A stretch of DNA of 34,315 nucleotides, from positions 1 to 34,315 of the forward strand of contig PUNZ01000200.1 in assembly GCA_003551945.1 (NCBI GenBank). The letters run 5' to 3'. Origin of the DNA: Halovenus sp. (GTDB taxonomy: Archaea > Halobacteriota > Halobacteria > Halobacteriales > Haloarculaceae). The translations under genes were made by a program, and so were the position numbers. A model generated the notes under the pieces. The model was given only the letters and a program-made list of their open reading frames with translations. It had not been told where the DNA came from and did not search any database. Positions 23,186-30,703 of this stretch are shown in pieces; the stretch's first letter is position 1; each line of letters starts with the position of its first letter.

Positions 23186-23262
23186 AGCCAGGGGCCGGAT
23201 TTGAACCGGCGGGGGTTCCGCTCTGCAGGCGGATGCGTTGGGCCGGACTCTGCCACCCTGGC
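23186..23262 (-). tRNA. tRNA-Cys (anticodon GCA)
   Basis: Reverse complement folds as a tRNA: acceptor GCCAGGG/CCCTGGC, anticodon stem TCCGC/GCGGA around loop CTGCAGA (anticodon GCA), and T-arm GCCGG-TTCAAAT-CCGGC. The discriminator base is U73, an identity element of tRNA-Cys. CCA is not encoded. No intron. CTTAAG at 23289-23294 lies about 29 bp upstream of the 5' end and can serve as TATA box. Confidence 0.93.
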
Positions 23263-23316
23263 GCATTCGAATTTACTTGATTTTGACGCTTAAGCATAGC
23301 GATATGCAGCGGCCGA

Positions 23317-24783
23317 CTACTCAGCAAGCTGCGCGCCGACGATGTCGTCGGCTTTTTCGATAAATTCCTGCTCCCGTCCAGCCGGAATTGTCGCTCCTGC
23401 CGCCACGTCGTGACCACCGCCATCGCCGCCGAGCGCCCGTGAAGCCTCGCCAACGACGACCGACAGGTCAAGCCCGCTGCCCACTAACCGGCCAGTCCCA
23501 CGTGCGGAGACCTTGGTCTCCTCGTCGTTTTTCCGAGCGAACGCAACGATTGGTCTGTCCGGATCAACACCCTCCACGCCGAGTGCCATCCCCGCGACGA
23601 TGCCGACGATGGTTTCTCGAATCTCCTCGCCCGCATCGAACCACTGGATATACTCGCCGCGTTCGACGCCACGTGATTTGACCTGTTGCAACCCCTCAGA
23701 GAGATTCCGTCGATGATTGTCAAGCAGTCGGCGGGCCCGCTCAAGCGCCTCGTTACGGTCACCGAGACAGACCGCCAAGCCGACATCCGCACGCTCATAT
23801 CGAGCGGTTGCGTTGAGCAGCGTCGAGAACTCGCTGGCATCGCGGAGTTCCGTCCCCTCTTGTTCGGCCGCAAGCGTGTAGGTCGTTCCGACAAGTTGCT
23901 GTGCTTTGTCCGCCGGAACACCTTTTCTGAGCGCGTGCTGGAGGAGTTCGCTAACAAGGACCTGCTTTTCATCATCAGAGAGGTCGACCCACCGCCGCCA
24001 CCCTGAGTCACTCGTGAAGTCGACCGACAAGCCATCGAGAAACGAAATCGCGCCGTTCTGGTCATTTGAGATGCCGGGGATTCGGACCTCGCTTGCATAT
24101 TCGAGCAGTTTTGGAAGCGGGCGGGTTTGTTTGCCATAGAAAGTGATATCCGTCGTTTCGTTCACAACGCCCGCCTCCACACCCTCCTCGACGATGCCGC
24201 GGTTTGCGCCGGTCAGTTCGCCCTGTGTAGTCTGCATGTCGCCGACTGCGCCGACGACGGCAAGCGCTGCCAAGTCTCGGTTGTCAGCATCGATTTCGTC
24301 CGTCGCTGTGATGCCAGCGGCCGTTGCCTCGGTCCTGCTGTCTGCAACCTCTGCGAGCGCACGCGCGAGCACGTAACTCGCACCAGCCCCGGACAACTCG
24401 GATGCACCGTCGATACCAAAGAGGAGCGGGTTCAGGTGGAATTCGGTCTCTGCATCCGCCGGTTGGTGGTGGTCCGCGATAACAGGCGTAAAGTCGCCTG
24501 CCCGTTCGTGCTCGGCGATAACGTCGAGTTGACCGCTTCCAAAGTCAGTGAATAAAACCGTCTCATACTCGCAGGCAGCAATCGAAGCGATTTCCGTCGC
24601 GTCGAGTTGCTTTTTGAAGACGACCTCGTGTGGGATAGCCGCACGGGCGAGCGCCGTCGAGGCAATGGCGGCGCTGGTCAGCCCGTCGGCGTCGATATGC
24701 GAAGCAAGCAAGACTGAATCCGCCGCACAGAGCCGGCGAGCGCAGGCATCCGCCCGGTCAGTGAGGTCGGGTACTGGTCCCAT
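23317..24783 (-). CDS. DHH-family phosphoesterase (RecJ-like nuclease)
   Basis: 488 residues. Motifs of the DHH/DHHA1 family: SHIDADGLTSAA (about 28-39), the Asp in LFTDFGSG (about 77-84), ADHHQPAD (DHH at 104-106) and GAVGDMQ (about 200), and a C-terminal DHHA1-like GGDGGGHDVAAGATI (about 459-473). These give a two-metal phosphoesterase. Archaeal members include RecJ-like exonucleases (GAN/RecJ homologues) that work with the replication machinery. Haloarchaea carry several paralogues, so the exact role is uncertain. The start at 24783 gives a typical N-terminus. It lies downstream of hemD on the same strand after an 86-nt gap. Confidence 0.9.
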   Translation of the reverse strand: MGPVPDLTDRADACARRLCAADSVLLASHIDADGLTSAAIASTALARAAIPHEVVFKKQLDATEIASIAACEYETVLFTDFGSGQLDVIAEHERAGDFTPVIADHHQPADAETEFHLNPLLFGIDGASELSGAGASYVLARALAEVADSRTEATAAGITATDEIDADNRDLAALAVVGAVGDMQTTQGELTGANRGIVEEGVEAGVVNETTDITFYGKQTRPLPKLLEYASEVRIPGISNDQNGAISFLDGLSVDFTSDSGWRRWVDLSDDEKQVLVSELLQHALRKGVPADKAQQLVGTTYTLAAEQEGTELRDASEFSTLLNATARYERADVGLAVCLGDRNEALERARRLLDNHRRNLSEGLQQVKSRGVERGEYIQWFDAGEEIRETIVGIVAGMALGVEGVDPDRPIVAFARKNDEETKVSARGTGRLVGSGLDLSVVVGEASRALGGDGGGHDVAAGATIPAGREQEFIEKADDIVGAQLAE

Positions 24784-24869
24784 CGGAAGGGAGTTGGTTC
24801 GCCTTCGGGCTTAAGATTGCGGTCGCGAGTCGACCACGAGAACAAGAAGAGAAAACAGAAATCCGACGC

Positions 24870-25595
24870 TCAGGAGAGTTCGGCAATCACTGCGTTTGCC
24901 AACTGCTCGAAGTCGGCATCCTCGGGAACCACATCTACATCGATACCGAACGCTTCAGCCGTTGCTTTGGTCGGCGCACCAATGACACCGACGACAGCCT
25001 CGTCAAGCCCCGAGAGCGCATCGGCTCGAATCCCACGCTCGTCCGCAGCCTCAATGAAGTGTTCGACCGTGAGCGAGGAGCTAAAGAGTACGCCATCAAG
25101 TCGCCCGGCGGCCGCCCGCTCCGTTGAGATACCGGAGCCATCCGGTCGAACAAGCCGGTAGAGAATTGTTTCGTGAATGTATGCACCGGCCGCCTCCAGC
25201 CCATCGAGCAACACCGGTGAGCCGTGGCTACTCCGGGCAATCTCGACGCGAGCGCCATCCACTTCGTCGGCAAGGCGTTCGACAAGACCGCTAGAGGTGT
25301 AGGTTTCGGGAACGATGTCGACCTCGTAGCCGGCTTCGGTGAGTAATGCAGCCGTCGTCTCACCGATTGCACAGACCGTGCCACCAAGCTCGGCGGAATC
25401 AGCCAAGAGGTCAACACCGGTCTTGCTCGTTAATACAGTGTAATCAGCATCGGTGCGTGGTTGGGTACCAGTTGCTTGGATTTCGAGCATCGGGTCAGAT
25501 AATGGCGTCCCGCCAAGCGATTCAATCAGGCGTGTCGCCTCGACAGCCCGTTTATCATCGGGTCGAAAGAAGGCAATCGTTGGAGTTGTACTCAT
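24870..25595 (-). CDS. hemD: Uroporphyrinogen-III synthase
   Basis: 241 residues from the ATG at 25595 (a start at 25616 is less likely). It has the HemD two-domain layout (about 1-40 plus 165-241; 45-160) with TPTIAFFRPDDKRAVEATRLIESLGG at the start and LFSSSLTVEHFIEAADERG near 155-175, typical of the family. HemD closes and inverts ring D of hydroxymethylbilane to give uroporphyrinogen III, the step toward haem, sirohaem and cobalamin. It follows hemC with a 24-nt gap, in one operon. Confidence 0.9.
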   Translation of the reverse strand: MSTTPTIAFFRPDDKRAVEATRLIESLGGTPLSDPMLEIQATGTQPRTDADYTVLTSKTGVDLLADSAELGGTVCAIGETTAALLTEAGYEVDIVPETYTSSGLVERLADEVDGARVEIARSSHGSPVLLDGLEAAGAYIHETILYRLVRPDGSGISTERAAAGRLDGVLFSSSLTVEHFIEAADERGIRADALSGLDEAVVGVIGAPTKATAEAFGIDVDVVPEDADFEQLANAVIAELS

Positions 25596-25619
25596 TGCTA
25601 GTATGTGATTTCTCAACCA

Positions 25620-26726
25620 CTACTCACGTTTCGGTTCGTCCGGCTCTTCCCGGCGAGCCTGTTCGATGAGGTCTGCCGCACCGCGTTCGGCGAGGTCGTG
25701 AGCGAATTCTGCTGCGGCGTCGGCGTGAGACGCCACAGGGAGGTCCCGTGAGTCACGCACTTCTTCGGACCCATCACGCGAGAGGACACGAACGGTCGTT
25801 GCGACAACATCACCCTGGACGCTGGCGTGAATACCAACCGGGGCAACACAGCCGCCGCCAAGTTCCGCGAGAATCGTCCGTTCAGTCGTGATTTCGACGC
25901 GCGTCGGCGGATGGTTGAGTCTGCTGTGAATCAACTCGGCCGTTTCGCCATCAAGCGCGGTAACAGCAATTGCACCCTGTGCTGCGGCCGGGACGAACGA
26001 GTATGGCGGAAGGCGCTGGAAGTTGACCGCCGAGAGCAATCCGCTTCGTGCAAGGCCGGCCTCGGCCAGACAGATGGCATCGTATTCGGTCTCGACCTCA
26101 CGTTCAAGGGCCGCCTGTTCGTGCTCGGTCAGGCTCTCGAACCACTCCTCTGGCGAGCGCTCGAACGATTCATCCGGCGTGTCCTCGGAGCTTCCTTCTC
26201 GGTCGGCCTCAACTCGTCTATCGCGTTCGCGCTGGATGGACGGTGCAAGCAGTTTCTCGATACGTGTATCGACGTTTCCACGAAGGCCCTCGATGGTCAG
26301 GTCAGGCCGCTCGGCCTGCAGTTGTGCCCCTCGGCGGAGACTCGACGTTCCAACGACTGCACCCTCAGGAAGCTCCTCAAGGGATTTTCCGTCAGGCGTG
26401 ACAAGCACGTCACCGGCGGGGGCGCGTTCAGGCACGCCTGCAATGACCAACTCCTCGGGCTGTTCGGTCGGCATGTCCTTCATCGAGTGGACCGAGCCAT
26501 CAAGCTCGCCAGCAAGGACTTGTTCATCAAGGCTCCTCACAAAGGCACCTGTCGTGCCGAGTCGATGGATGAGTTCGTCGCGTATCTCATCCCCAGTCGT
26601 GTTTACCTCGACAAGCTCGACCGAGAGTCGGCGTGTTTGCAGGCGGTCTTTGACCATTCGTGCCTGCGTCAACGCCAGGTCAGACCCCCGCGTCGCCAGT
26701 CGAAGTGTCCGGTCGCGTGTACTCAT
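25620..26726 (-). CDS. hemC: Hydroxymethylbilane synthase (porphobilinogen deaminase)
   Basis: 368 residues. HemC motifs: LATRGSDLALTQA (10-22), VHSMKDMPTE (79-88), VGTSSLRRGAQL (125-136), LRGNVDTR (148-155), and the dipyrromethane-cofactor cysteine Cys293 in LGGGCVAPVG. An acidic/charged insertion of about 45 residues (about 162-207) lengthens the ~310-residue enzyme, as seen in some haloarchaeal HemC. It polymerises four porphobilinogens to hydroxymethylbilane. A good Shine-Dalgarno (GGAGTGAGG) precedes the ATG, so it is probably cotranscribed with the upstream gene and hemD. Confidence 0.95.
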   Translation of the reverse strand: MSTRDRTLRLATRGSDLALTQARMVKDRLQTRRLSVELVEVNTTGDEIRDELIHRLGTTGAFVRSLDEQVLAGELDGSVHSMKDMPTEQPEELVIAGVPERAPAGDVLVTPDGKSLEELPEGAVVGTSSLRRGAQLQAERPDLTIEGLRGNVDTRIEKLLAPSIQRERDRRVEADREGSSEDTPDESFERSPEEWFESLTEHEQAALEREVETEYDAICLAEAGLARSGLLSAVNFQRLPPYSFVPAAAQGAIAVTALDGETAELIHSRLNHPPTRVEITTERTILAELGGGCVAPVGIHASVQGDVVATTVRVLSRDGSEEVRDSRDLPVASHADAAAEFAHDLAERGAADLIEQARREEPDEPKRE

Positions 26727-26800
26727 TGTTCCTCACTCCTCGGCCAGCGGTGAAAAGCACACGCTTCTTGAATCGGGTCATCGAATCAGAGAGCGAGTGG

Positions 26801-27286
26801 TCAGCGGTACAGACCGTGGGTTTCAGTGGGCTGTGAAACAGCCGAACCCGCGAGTACACCTTCGATGGCAGCGCACGCCTCTTCGAGCGGGTCGTGTGTC
26901 AGGATATATGTCGCCAGCGCGAACTCCGTCTCGCTCGCGCGCGTGAGTTCGAGTGCATCACACCGGGAAATCTCACCGCAAATCCAATCGTCGAGAATAT
27001 CCCGCGCAATCGGGCCAAGCGGAAAGACGGACTCACCGAGCAGATGGAGCGTTTTGGCGGCTGTCACTGGTGCAACGCCAGCCGCTCGGCCGGAAGCACC
27101 GACAGAGCCCCCAGCAGTGTAGCGTTCAAGAACCGTCGCGGCTTCCGAGGCAGTGCATGGCAACTCCGAGTCGAACGGCTCCAATCGCTCGGTCAGTGAT
27201 GCATCCGTCGTGTCAACCGTGGCAACTCCACGCTCATCTTGGTGGTCGGTGAGTTCAATCCCCGCCGCAATATCCGATAACCCCAT
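26801..27286 (-). CDS. Haloarchaeal protein of unknown function upstream of hemC
   Basis: 161 residues from the ATG at 27286, chosen because TATA (GTATAAAC, centred near 27314.5) is 28-29 bp upstream. The sequence looks cytoplasmic and mostly helical. A helix-turn-helix-like stretch (GRAAGVAPVTAAKTLHLLGE, about 69-88) is followed by DDWICGEISRCDALELTRAS and a helical tail. No family is recognised with certainty. A DNA-binding regulator of the haem genes is one idea. It is the first gene of the probable hemC-hemD operon and divergent from the TFB gene. Confidence 0.7.
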   Translation of the reverse strand: MGLSDIAAGIELTDHQDERGVATVDTTDASLTERLEPFDSELPCTASEAATVLERYTAGGSVGASGRAAGVAPVTAAKTLHLLGESVFPLGPIARDILDDWICGEISRCDALELTRASETEFALATYILTHDPLEEACAAIEGVLAGSAVSQPTETHGLYR

Positions 27287-27310
27287 TACTCGCCTCTGAC
27301 CCCGCATCAG

Positions 27311-27318
27311 GTATAAAC
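27311..27318 (-). promoter_or_regulatory. TATA box of the haem operon's first gene
   Basis: GTATAAAC on the plus strand, 28-29 bp from the ATG at 27286. Leaderless transcript predicted. Confidence 0.5.
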
Positions 27319-27339
27319 GTTTGTCATCGAAACCGACTG

Positions 27340-27394
27340 TTCAGCTGAAACGAGCGTGTCCGGACACTACCCACCTACCGGTAACCGGTAGGTG
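27340..27394. promoter_or_regulatory. Three consecutive palindromes between divergent promoters
   Basis: TTCAGCTGAA (27340-27349), GTGTCCGGACAC (27356-27367) and an 11-bp arm pair CACCTACCGGT (27372-27382) / ACCGGTAGGTG (27384-27394) around a single A are all perfect inverted repeats. They lie between the TATA boxes of the hemC-side operon (27314) and the TFB gene (27441), so they could be operators for one or both. Confidence 0.55.
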
Positions 27395-27437
27395 TCATTT
27401 CGAGGTGTATGCAACACTTGCCGCATTCCGCTTCGAC

Positions 27438-27444
27438 TTAAATA
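27438..27444 (+). promoter_or_regulatory. TATA box of the TFB gene
   Basis: TTAAATA centred at 27441, 29 bp before the ATG at 27470, so a leaderless mRNA is likely. This also rejects the longer frame starting at 27392. Confidence 0.5.
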
Positions 27445-27469
27445 CCCAATCGGAGACAAGGTCGACGTG

Positions 27470-28336
27470 ATGATAGCAACGACAGCACACGCCTGTCCCG
27501 AATGCCAGGGTCGTCTGCAAGCCGACAACTGCGAGACTATCTGCACCCAGTGCGGACTGGTCGTCGACGAACACGCTATCGACCCCGGACCGGAATGGCG
27601 CTCGTTCGACGATGACGATACGAATCCTGAACGAACCGGCGCACCCCTGACGCGGGCGCGACACGACCGCGGCCTCTCGACCGAAATTGGTCACTCAACG
27701 CGCCTCAAGGGGCGAAAACGCCGACAAATGGCCCGCTTGCGTCGCCAGCACAAACGCTCACAGATTCGCAGCAAAGCAGAGCGTAACCGAGTGTACGCCT
27801 TCACCGAAATCCGCCGGCTAGTGAGTGCACTGGACCTGCCCGAACACATCCGCGACCGCTCGTGTGTCCTCTTTGAATCCGCACAGAACGAACAACTGCT
27901 CCAGGGCCGGTCGCTCGAAGGGTTCGCCGCAGCAGCAGTCTATGCGACCTGTCGGACTGATTCGGTCTCTCGAACAGTGACTGAAATTGTCGATGCGGCG
28001 AAAGCAACGCGAGCGGAGTTGGATGCCGCCTATGATGCGATGAACCGTGAACTCGGGTTGCCAACCGGTCCTATCGACCCTCGTGAGTATCTCGCCCGGT
28101 TTGCGAGCAAACTCGACGTGCCCCAGTCTATCGAGCGGGCTGCCCGCGAACTGGTTGCCGAGAGTCGTGAAGACGGCCATGACGTTGGCCGCAACCCCGG
28201 CGGCGTCGCCGCGGGATGTTTGTATGCTGCTGCACAGCGTGAAGGGTATCACCTGACCCAACAGGATGCCGCACGCGTTGCAGACGTTGCACCCGTGACT
28301 ATCCGAACGACGTATCACGCCCTCTCAGACGCGTAA
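27470..28336 (+). CDS. tfb: Transcription initiation factor B (TFB)
   Basis: 288 residues from the ATG at 27470. N-terminal zinc ribbon (Cys9, Cys12, Cys25, Cys28) with GLVVDE next to it, then the B-reader/linker region (RSFDDDDTNPERTGAPLTRARHD..., a typical TFB sequence), then two cyclin repeats (about 112-195 and 205-288, with AAAVYATCR and AAGCLYAAAQ helices). TFB recruits RNA polymerase to TBP-TATA promoters. Haloarchaea have many TFB paralogues with different promoter preferences; which one this is cannot be told. It converges on trpS with a 160-nt gap that starts with an oligo-T run (28344-28348). Confidence 0.95.
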   Translation: MIATTAHACPECQGRLQADNCETICTQCGLVVDEHAIDPGPEWRSFDDDDTNPERTGAPLTRARHDRGLSTEIGHSTRLKGRKRRQMARLRRQHKRSQIRSKAERNRVYAFTEIRRLVSALDLPEHIRDRSCVLFESAQNEQLLQGRSLEGFAAAAVYATCRTDSVSRTVTEIVDAAKATRAELDAAYDAMNRELGLPTGPIDPREYLARFASKLDVPQSIERAARELVAESREDGHDVGRNPGGVAAGCLYAAAQREGYHLTQQDAARVADVAPVTIRTTYHALSDA

Positions 28337-28343
28337 TCGGTGG

Positions 28344-28348
28344 TTTTT
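28344..28348 (+). terminator. Oligo-T after the TFB gene
   Basis: TTTTT about 8 bases after the TFB stop, with two more short T-runs following. Likely transcript end. The rest of the convergent gap to 28496 shows no gene. Confidence 0.35.
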
Positions 28349-28496
28349 CTGTTCTTGGAAAAGTCCCTACTGCGCCCCTCCTCACGTATGTATAAATCAT
28401 ATGTTGCGATATCAAATCGAGTTAGCGGAGCAAGGCGTGAGAGACAGAGTACTCATCCAAAACAGCAGATAGAGCGCCTCTCGGTCACGTTCTGGT

Positions 28497-29675
28497 TCAG
28501 CGCTGCTGAGCGAGCGATTCCTCGGGGAAGCCAACACGTCTGCGGGCATCACACCGTTCGTCGGCTGAGAGCCGGTATTTCGGGAGTTCAGCCGAGAGTG
28601 GCCCCAACTGAGCACGGCGCTTTTGATGTGTTTCAAGAAAGGTCGCAATCTGCTCCGCAGCGTATTCTTTTAGTTCCCCACTCAACAGCGAACCCGTTCG
28701 ATATTCCTGTGCAAGGTGCTCAACCTGTTCATCCGATTGCTCGAAAAAATAAAACAACAACTGGTAGGCAACGTCGATATCCGGGTTACCCCCGTGTGTT
28801 CGGTGGGCGTCGATACTGCGTTTCCCGCCGGAGTAAGCGTGAGCCTGAATTTTCTCGAAAACAGTCTCTCGGTCATCACCGAGCTGAATACTGGGCGTGT
28901 CATCGGAGGAACTCATCTTGCCTGGCCCATCGAGACTCGGGAGGAACTTCGAAAGCAATGCACCCGGTTTATCTACAGCATACCGTTGCTTTGCGGCGAT
29001 ATCGCGACAGATACGGACATGTGGGTCCTGGTCGACGGCAATCGGGACCAGTGTTGGGTGTCGACCAATAACGAGTTGTGGTAAGAGCAGGTGTGCGGCC
29101 TGCACCGCCGGGTAAAATGAGCGCCCAACGTTCTCGGATTTGCCATACGTGGCATCGACCGTCGATGGTGTGAGTTCTTTCGAGAGCGTGGCTGCAAGCG
29201 GATATATCACGTCAGCATCCGCCGAATCGATGATAAGTCGTGTTCTGTCGGGATCAAAGCCGACTGTGAGAATATCCCGAATATTTGCCCGCGTGTATGC
29301 GCTGATTTCCGCCAGCGTTCGGTCTTTCACGAGGTATTTTTCGTCATCCGAGAGGGGGATATAGACGAGCGCACCGGTCTGGTCCTGCAGATATTTGGCG
29401 AAATAGAACGGGAAGATGTGCCCAATATGCATCGGGCCGGATGGGCCACGCCCGGTGACAATGGAGTGTGTCTCGCCCGCGCGTGCAGCAGCGAGAAACG
29501 CGTCCACATCCCGCTGTGCGTAGAAGATGTCACGGCGGATGAGTGGGTGGTCAGGAAACTGTGCCTTCTGTTCGGGGGTGAGACGGTCGGCCCCGAACTG
29601 GTCCAAGAGACGGTCGTACTCGACATTCCCTTCGACGGTATACGGTGTGACAGTGAAGTTGTTGTCTGCTGGCAT
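28497..29675 (-). CDS. trpS: Tryptophanyl-tRNA synthetase
   Basis: 392 residues. Class I synthetase with HIGH at 83-86 (GPMHIGHIFPF) and KMSSS at 253-257 (PGKMSSSDD). The surroundings (VTGRGPSGPMHIGH, VDQDPHVRICRDIA, GKRSIDAHRTHGGNP) are archaeal/eukaryal-type TrpRS. The cytoplasmic enzyme charges tRNA-Trp. It is close to the usual archaeal length, shorter than the ~500-residue second TrpRS that some haloarchaea carry. Its mRNA has a long structured leader with a small Trp-containing reading frame (29676-29837), described separately. Confidence 0.93.
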   Translation of the reverse strand: MPADNNFTVTPYTVEGNVEYDRLLDQFGADRLTPEQKAQFPDHPLIRRDIFYAQRDVDAFLAAARAGETHSIVTGRGPSGPMHIGHIFPFYFAKYLQDQTGALVYIPLSDDEKYLVKDRTLAEISAYTRANIRDILTVGFDPDRTRLIIDSADADVIYPLAATLSKELTPSTVDATYGKSENVGRSFYPAVQAAHLLLPQLVIGRHPTLVPIAVDQDPHVRICRDIAAKQRYAVDKPGALLSKFLPSLDGPGKMSSSDDTPSIQLGDDRETVFEKIQAHAYSGGKRSIDAHRTHGGNPDIDVAYQLLFYFFEQSDEQVEHLAQEYRTGSLLSGELKEYAAEQIATFLETHQKRRAQLGPLSAELPKYRLSADERCDARRRVGFPEESLAQQR

Positions 29676-29696
29676 AGTTGTGTATCATGTGGGTGT

Positions 29697-29745
29697 ACTC
29701 GGAGTGCGGAACAACCAAGAAAGCGAGTGAGCACCGCAGCCGAGT
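29697..29745 (-). promoter_or_regulatory. Hairpin just upstream of trpS
   Basis: ACTCGG-x2-TGCGG (29697-29709) pairs with CCGCA-x1-CCGAGT (29734-29745). The 11-bp interrupted stem ends 22 nt before the trpS ATG. A short second stem CGCCG (29747-29751)/CGGCG (29764-29768) lies beside it. The repeated ACTCGG in this region allows alternative pairing. Confidence 0.45.
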
Positions 29746-29768
29746 CCGCCGAGTGAGGCCCAGCGGCG

Positions 29769-29837
29769 TTAGCGTGCGATACTGTCCACTTCCCGAGAGA
29801 GATGCCAGCGCCAGCAGACGTGGGAAGTGGACTCCAT
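29769..29837 (-). CDS. Possible Trp-codon leader peptide upstream of trpS
   Basis: A 22-residue reading frame with ATG at 29837 and TAA at 29769. It contains two tryptophan codons in Cys-Trp-Arg-Trp-His (residues 8-12). A GTTAAC box 27-28 bp upstream of the ATG would make it the first codon of a leaderless transcript, and the stop is 93 nt before trpS. The first codons and the last part of the frame form the arms of an 11-bp hairpin, with both Trp codons in the loop. The layout resembles bacterial leader-peptide attenuators. It could still be chance. Confidence 0.4.
   Translation of the reverse strand: MESTSHVCWRWHLSREVDSIAR
29784..29832 (-). promoter_or_regulatory. 11-bp hairpin around the Trp codons
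   Basis: GTCCACTTCCC (29784-29794) and GGGAAGTGGAC (29822-29832) are perfect complements with a 27-nt loop. The loop holds the two Trp codons of the mini-ORF at 29811-29813 and 29805-29807. A second small inverted repeat, ATGGT/ACCAT (29836-29849), lies just upstream. Confidence 0.55.
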
Positions 29838-29861
29838 GGTCAGTACCATGTCATTGTCGGT

Positions 29862-29867
29862 GTTAAC
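29862..29867 (-). promoter_or_regulatory. Candidate promoter of the trpS leader
   Basis: GTTAAC centred at 29864.5 is 27-28 bases from the mini-ORF ATG. A more distant TATATAG at 29930-29936 is an alternative. Either would put the leader in the trpS mRNA. Confidence 0.35.
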
Positions 29868-29947
29868 GGTTCTGCTTCAGTGAAAGCGAGACGTGATTCA
29901 CCTTGACCAGAACAATTCTATATAGCAGTATAAGATTTATCGGCGGG

Positions 29948-30550
29948 CTAAATACCGTCCGTTCCAGTGAGCACCTGCTTCAGCAATCTGCCTTCAGCAC
30001 GCCTGAGCGTTGTACTCGCGGAGGATTTGTCGATATCAAGTGTCTCAGCAACAGCAGCAAGCGAAGACTCACGAGGAATTTCAAAATAGCCCATTCGAAA
30101 TGCAGTTTCGAGAACCTCACGCTGTCGTGTTGTGAAAATATCCGTGGAATCCGTCGTTGTGAGAAGGGATTGCAGTTCGTGGGGAATATTCTCCCTCCTA
30201 GACTGGGCAGAAGCGATTGAGTAATCACGCACTCTGGAGTTGCGAGTGTGGTAACAAAGTTACATCCGCCAGTGTCGACCGCCTCTCGTAGCCCCAATGA
30301 ACTCAAACAGGTCGGTATCACTGGTCGTATATTTGCCGAGCGACCAATTCTCGCACTGTTCGAGCACTTGATACTCGACAATCACCGGGCGGTTCCTGAT
30401 TCTATTCAACGTTGGAGCAAGGTCAGGACTTCCCCCAAGTTCGACAGCTGCCTCGCCTGTATGCTGGGGCGCAGCCGTCGACGTGCCGTTGATTTGGTTT
30501 GCAGCGAGACGATATGCCCAGTAACCGGCTGAGCGCACGGAATTTGACAC
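29948..30550 (-). pseudogene. HTH_10 regulator interrupted by an in-frame stop
   Basis: Two reading frames, 30260-30550 (96 residues) and 29948-30232 (94 residues), lie in the same frame, separated only by a TAA (30260-30262) and ten codons. Together they make about 200 residues, the normal size of bacterio-opsin-activator-like HTH_10 proteins. The N-terminal part (APTLNRIRNRPVIVEYQ, SLGKYTTSDTDLFEFIG) and the C-terminal HTH (FTTRQREVLETAFRMGYFEIPR, DKSSASTTLRRAEGRLL) match that family. A single nonsense change explains the break. The C-terminal piece has a GTG start at 30232 and might still be made as a DNA-binding fragment. Confidence 0.75.
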
Positions 30551-30703
30551 GTTCAGCCAGAAGAAGAACTGACAGGCAAGGAGGCCAATAAATGAAATAC
30601 TGCGATATCAAATGAGTGGTCCGTCGCTGTTTGACTCTTCCACAGACGCGATTCGTGGGGAGAAGTTTGTCACCAGTCACACTGCCATTTAGCAACCGTT
30701 ACC

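Noticed and set aside
22917..23204. Small open frames across the tRNA-linked repeats
   Set aside because: They exist only because the repeat lacks stops; the translations repeat with the DNA and run into tRNA-Cys.
22936..23262. CRISPR-like periodic repeats near a tRNA
   Set aside because: Only three units, ~100-bp period, the unit interior is itself homologous and the conserved block is the tRNA-Cys 3' end; no Cas genes.
29697..29837. T-box or tRNA-Trp fragment upstream of trpS
   Set aside because: No T-box sequence or specifier layout is seen (and T-boxes are bacterial), and no tRNA fold matches.
29948..30550. Two separate small regulators, or stop-codon recoding
   Set aside because: The halves are in the same frame and add up to one HTH_10 protein; TAA is not a known recoding codon in haloarchaea.
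28400..30615. TGCGATATCAAAT shared at about 28403 and 30600
   Set aside because: A 13-base match is expected several times by chance in a window of this size and the copies lie in unrelated settings.
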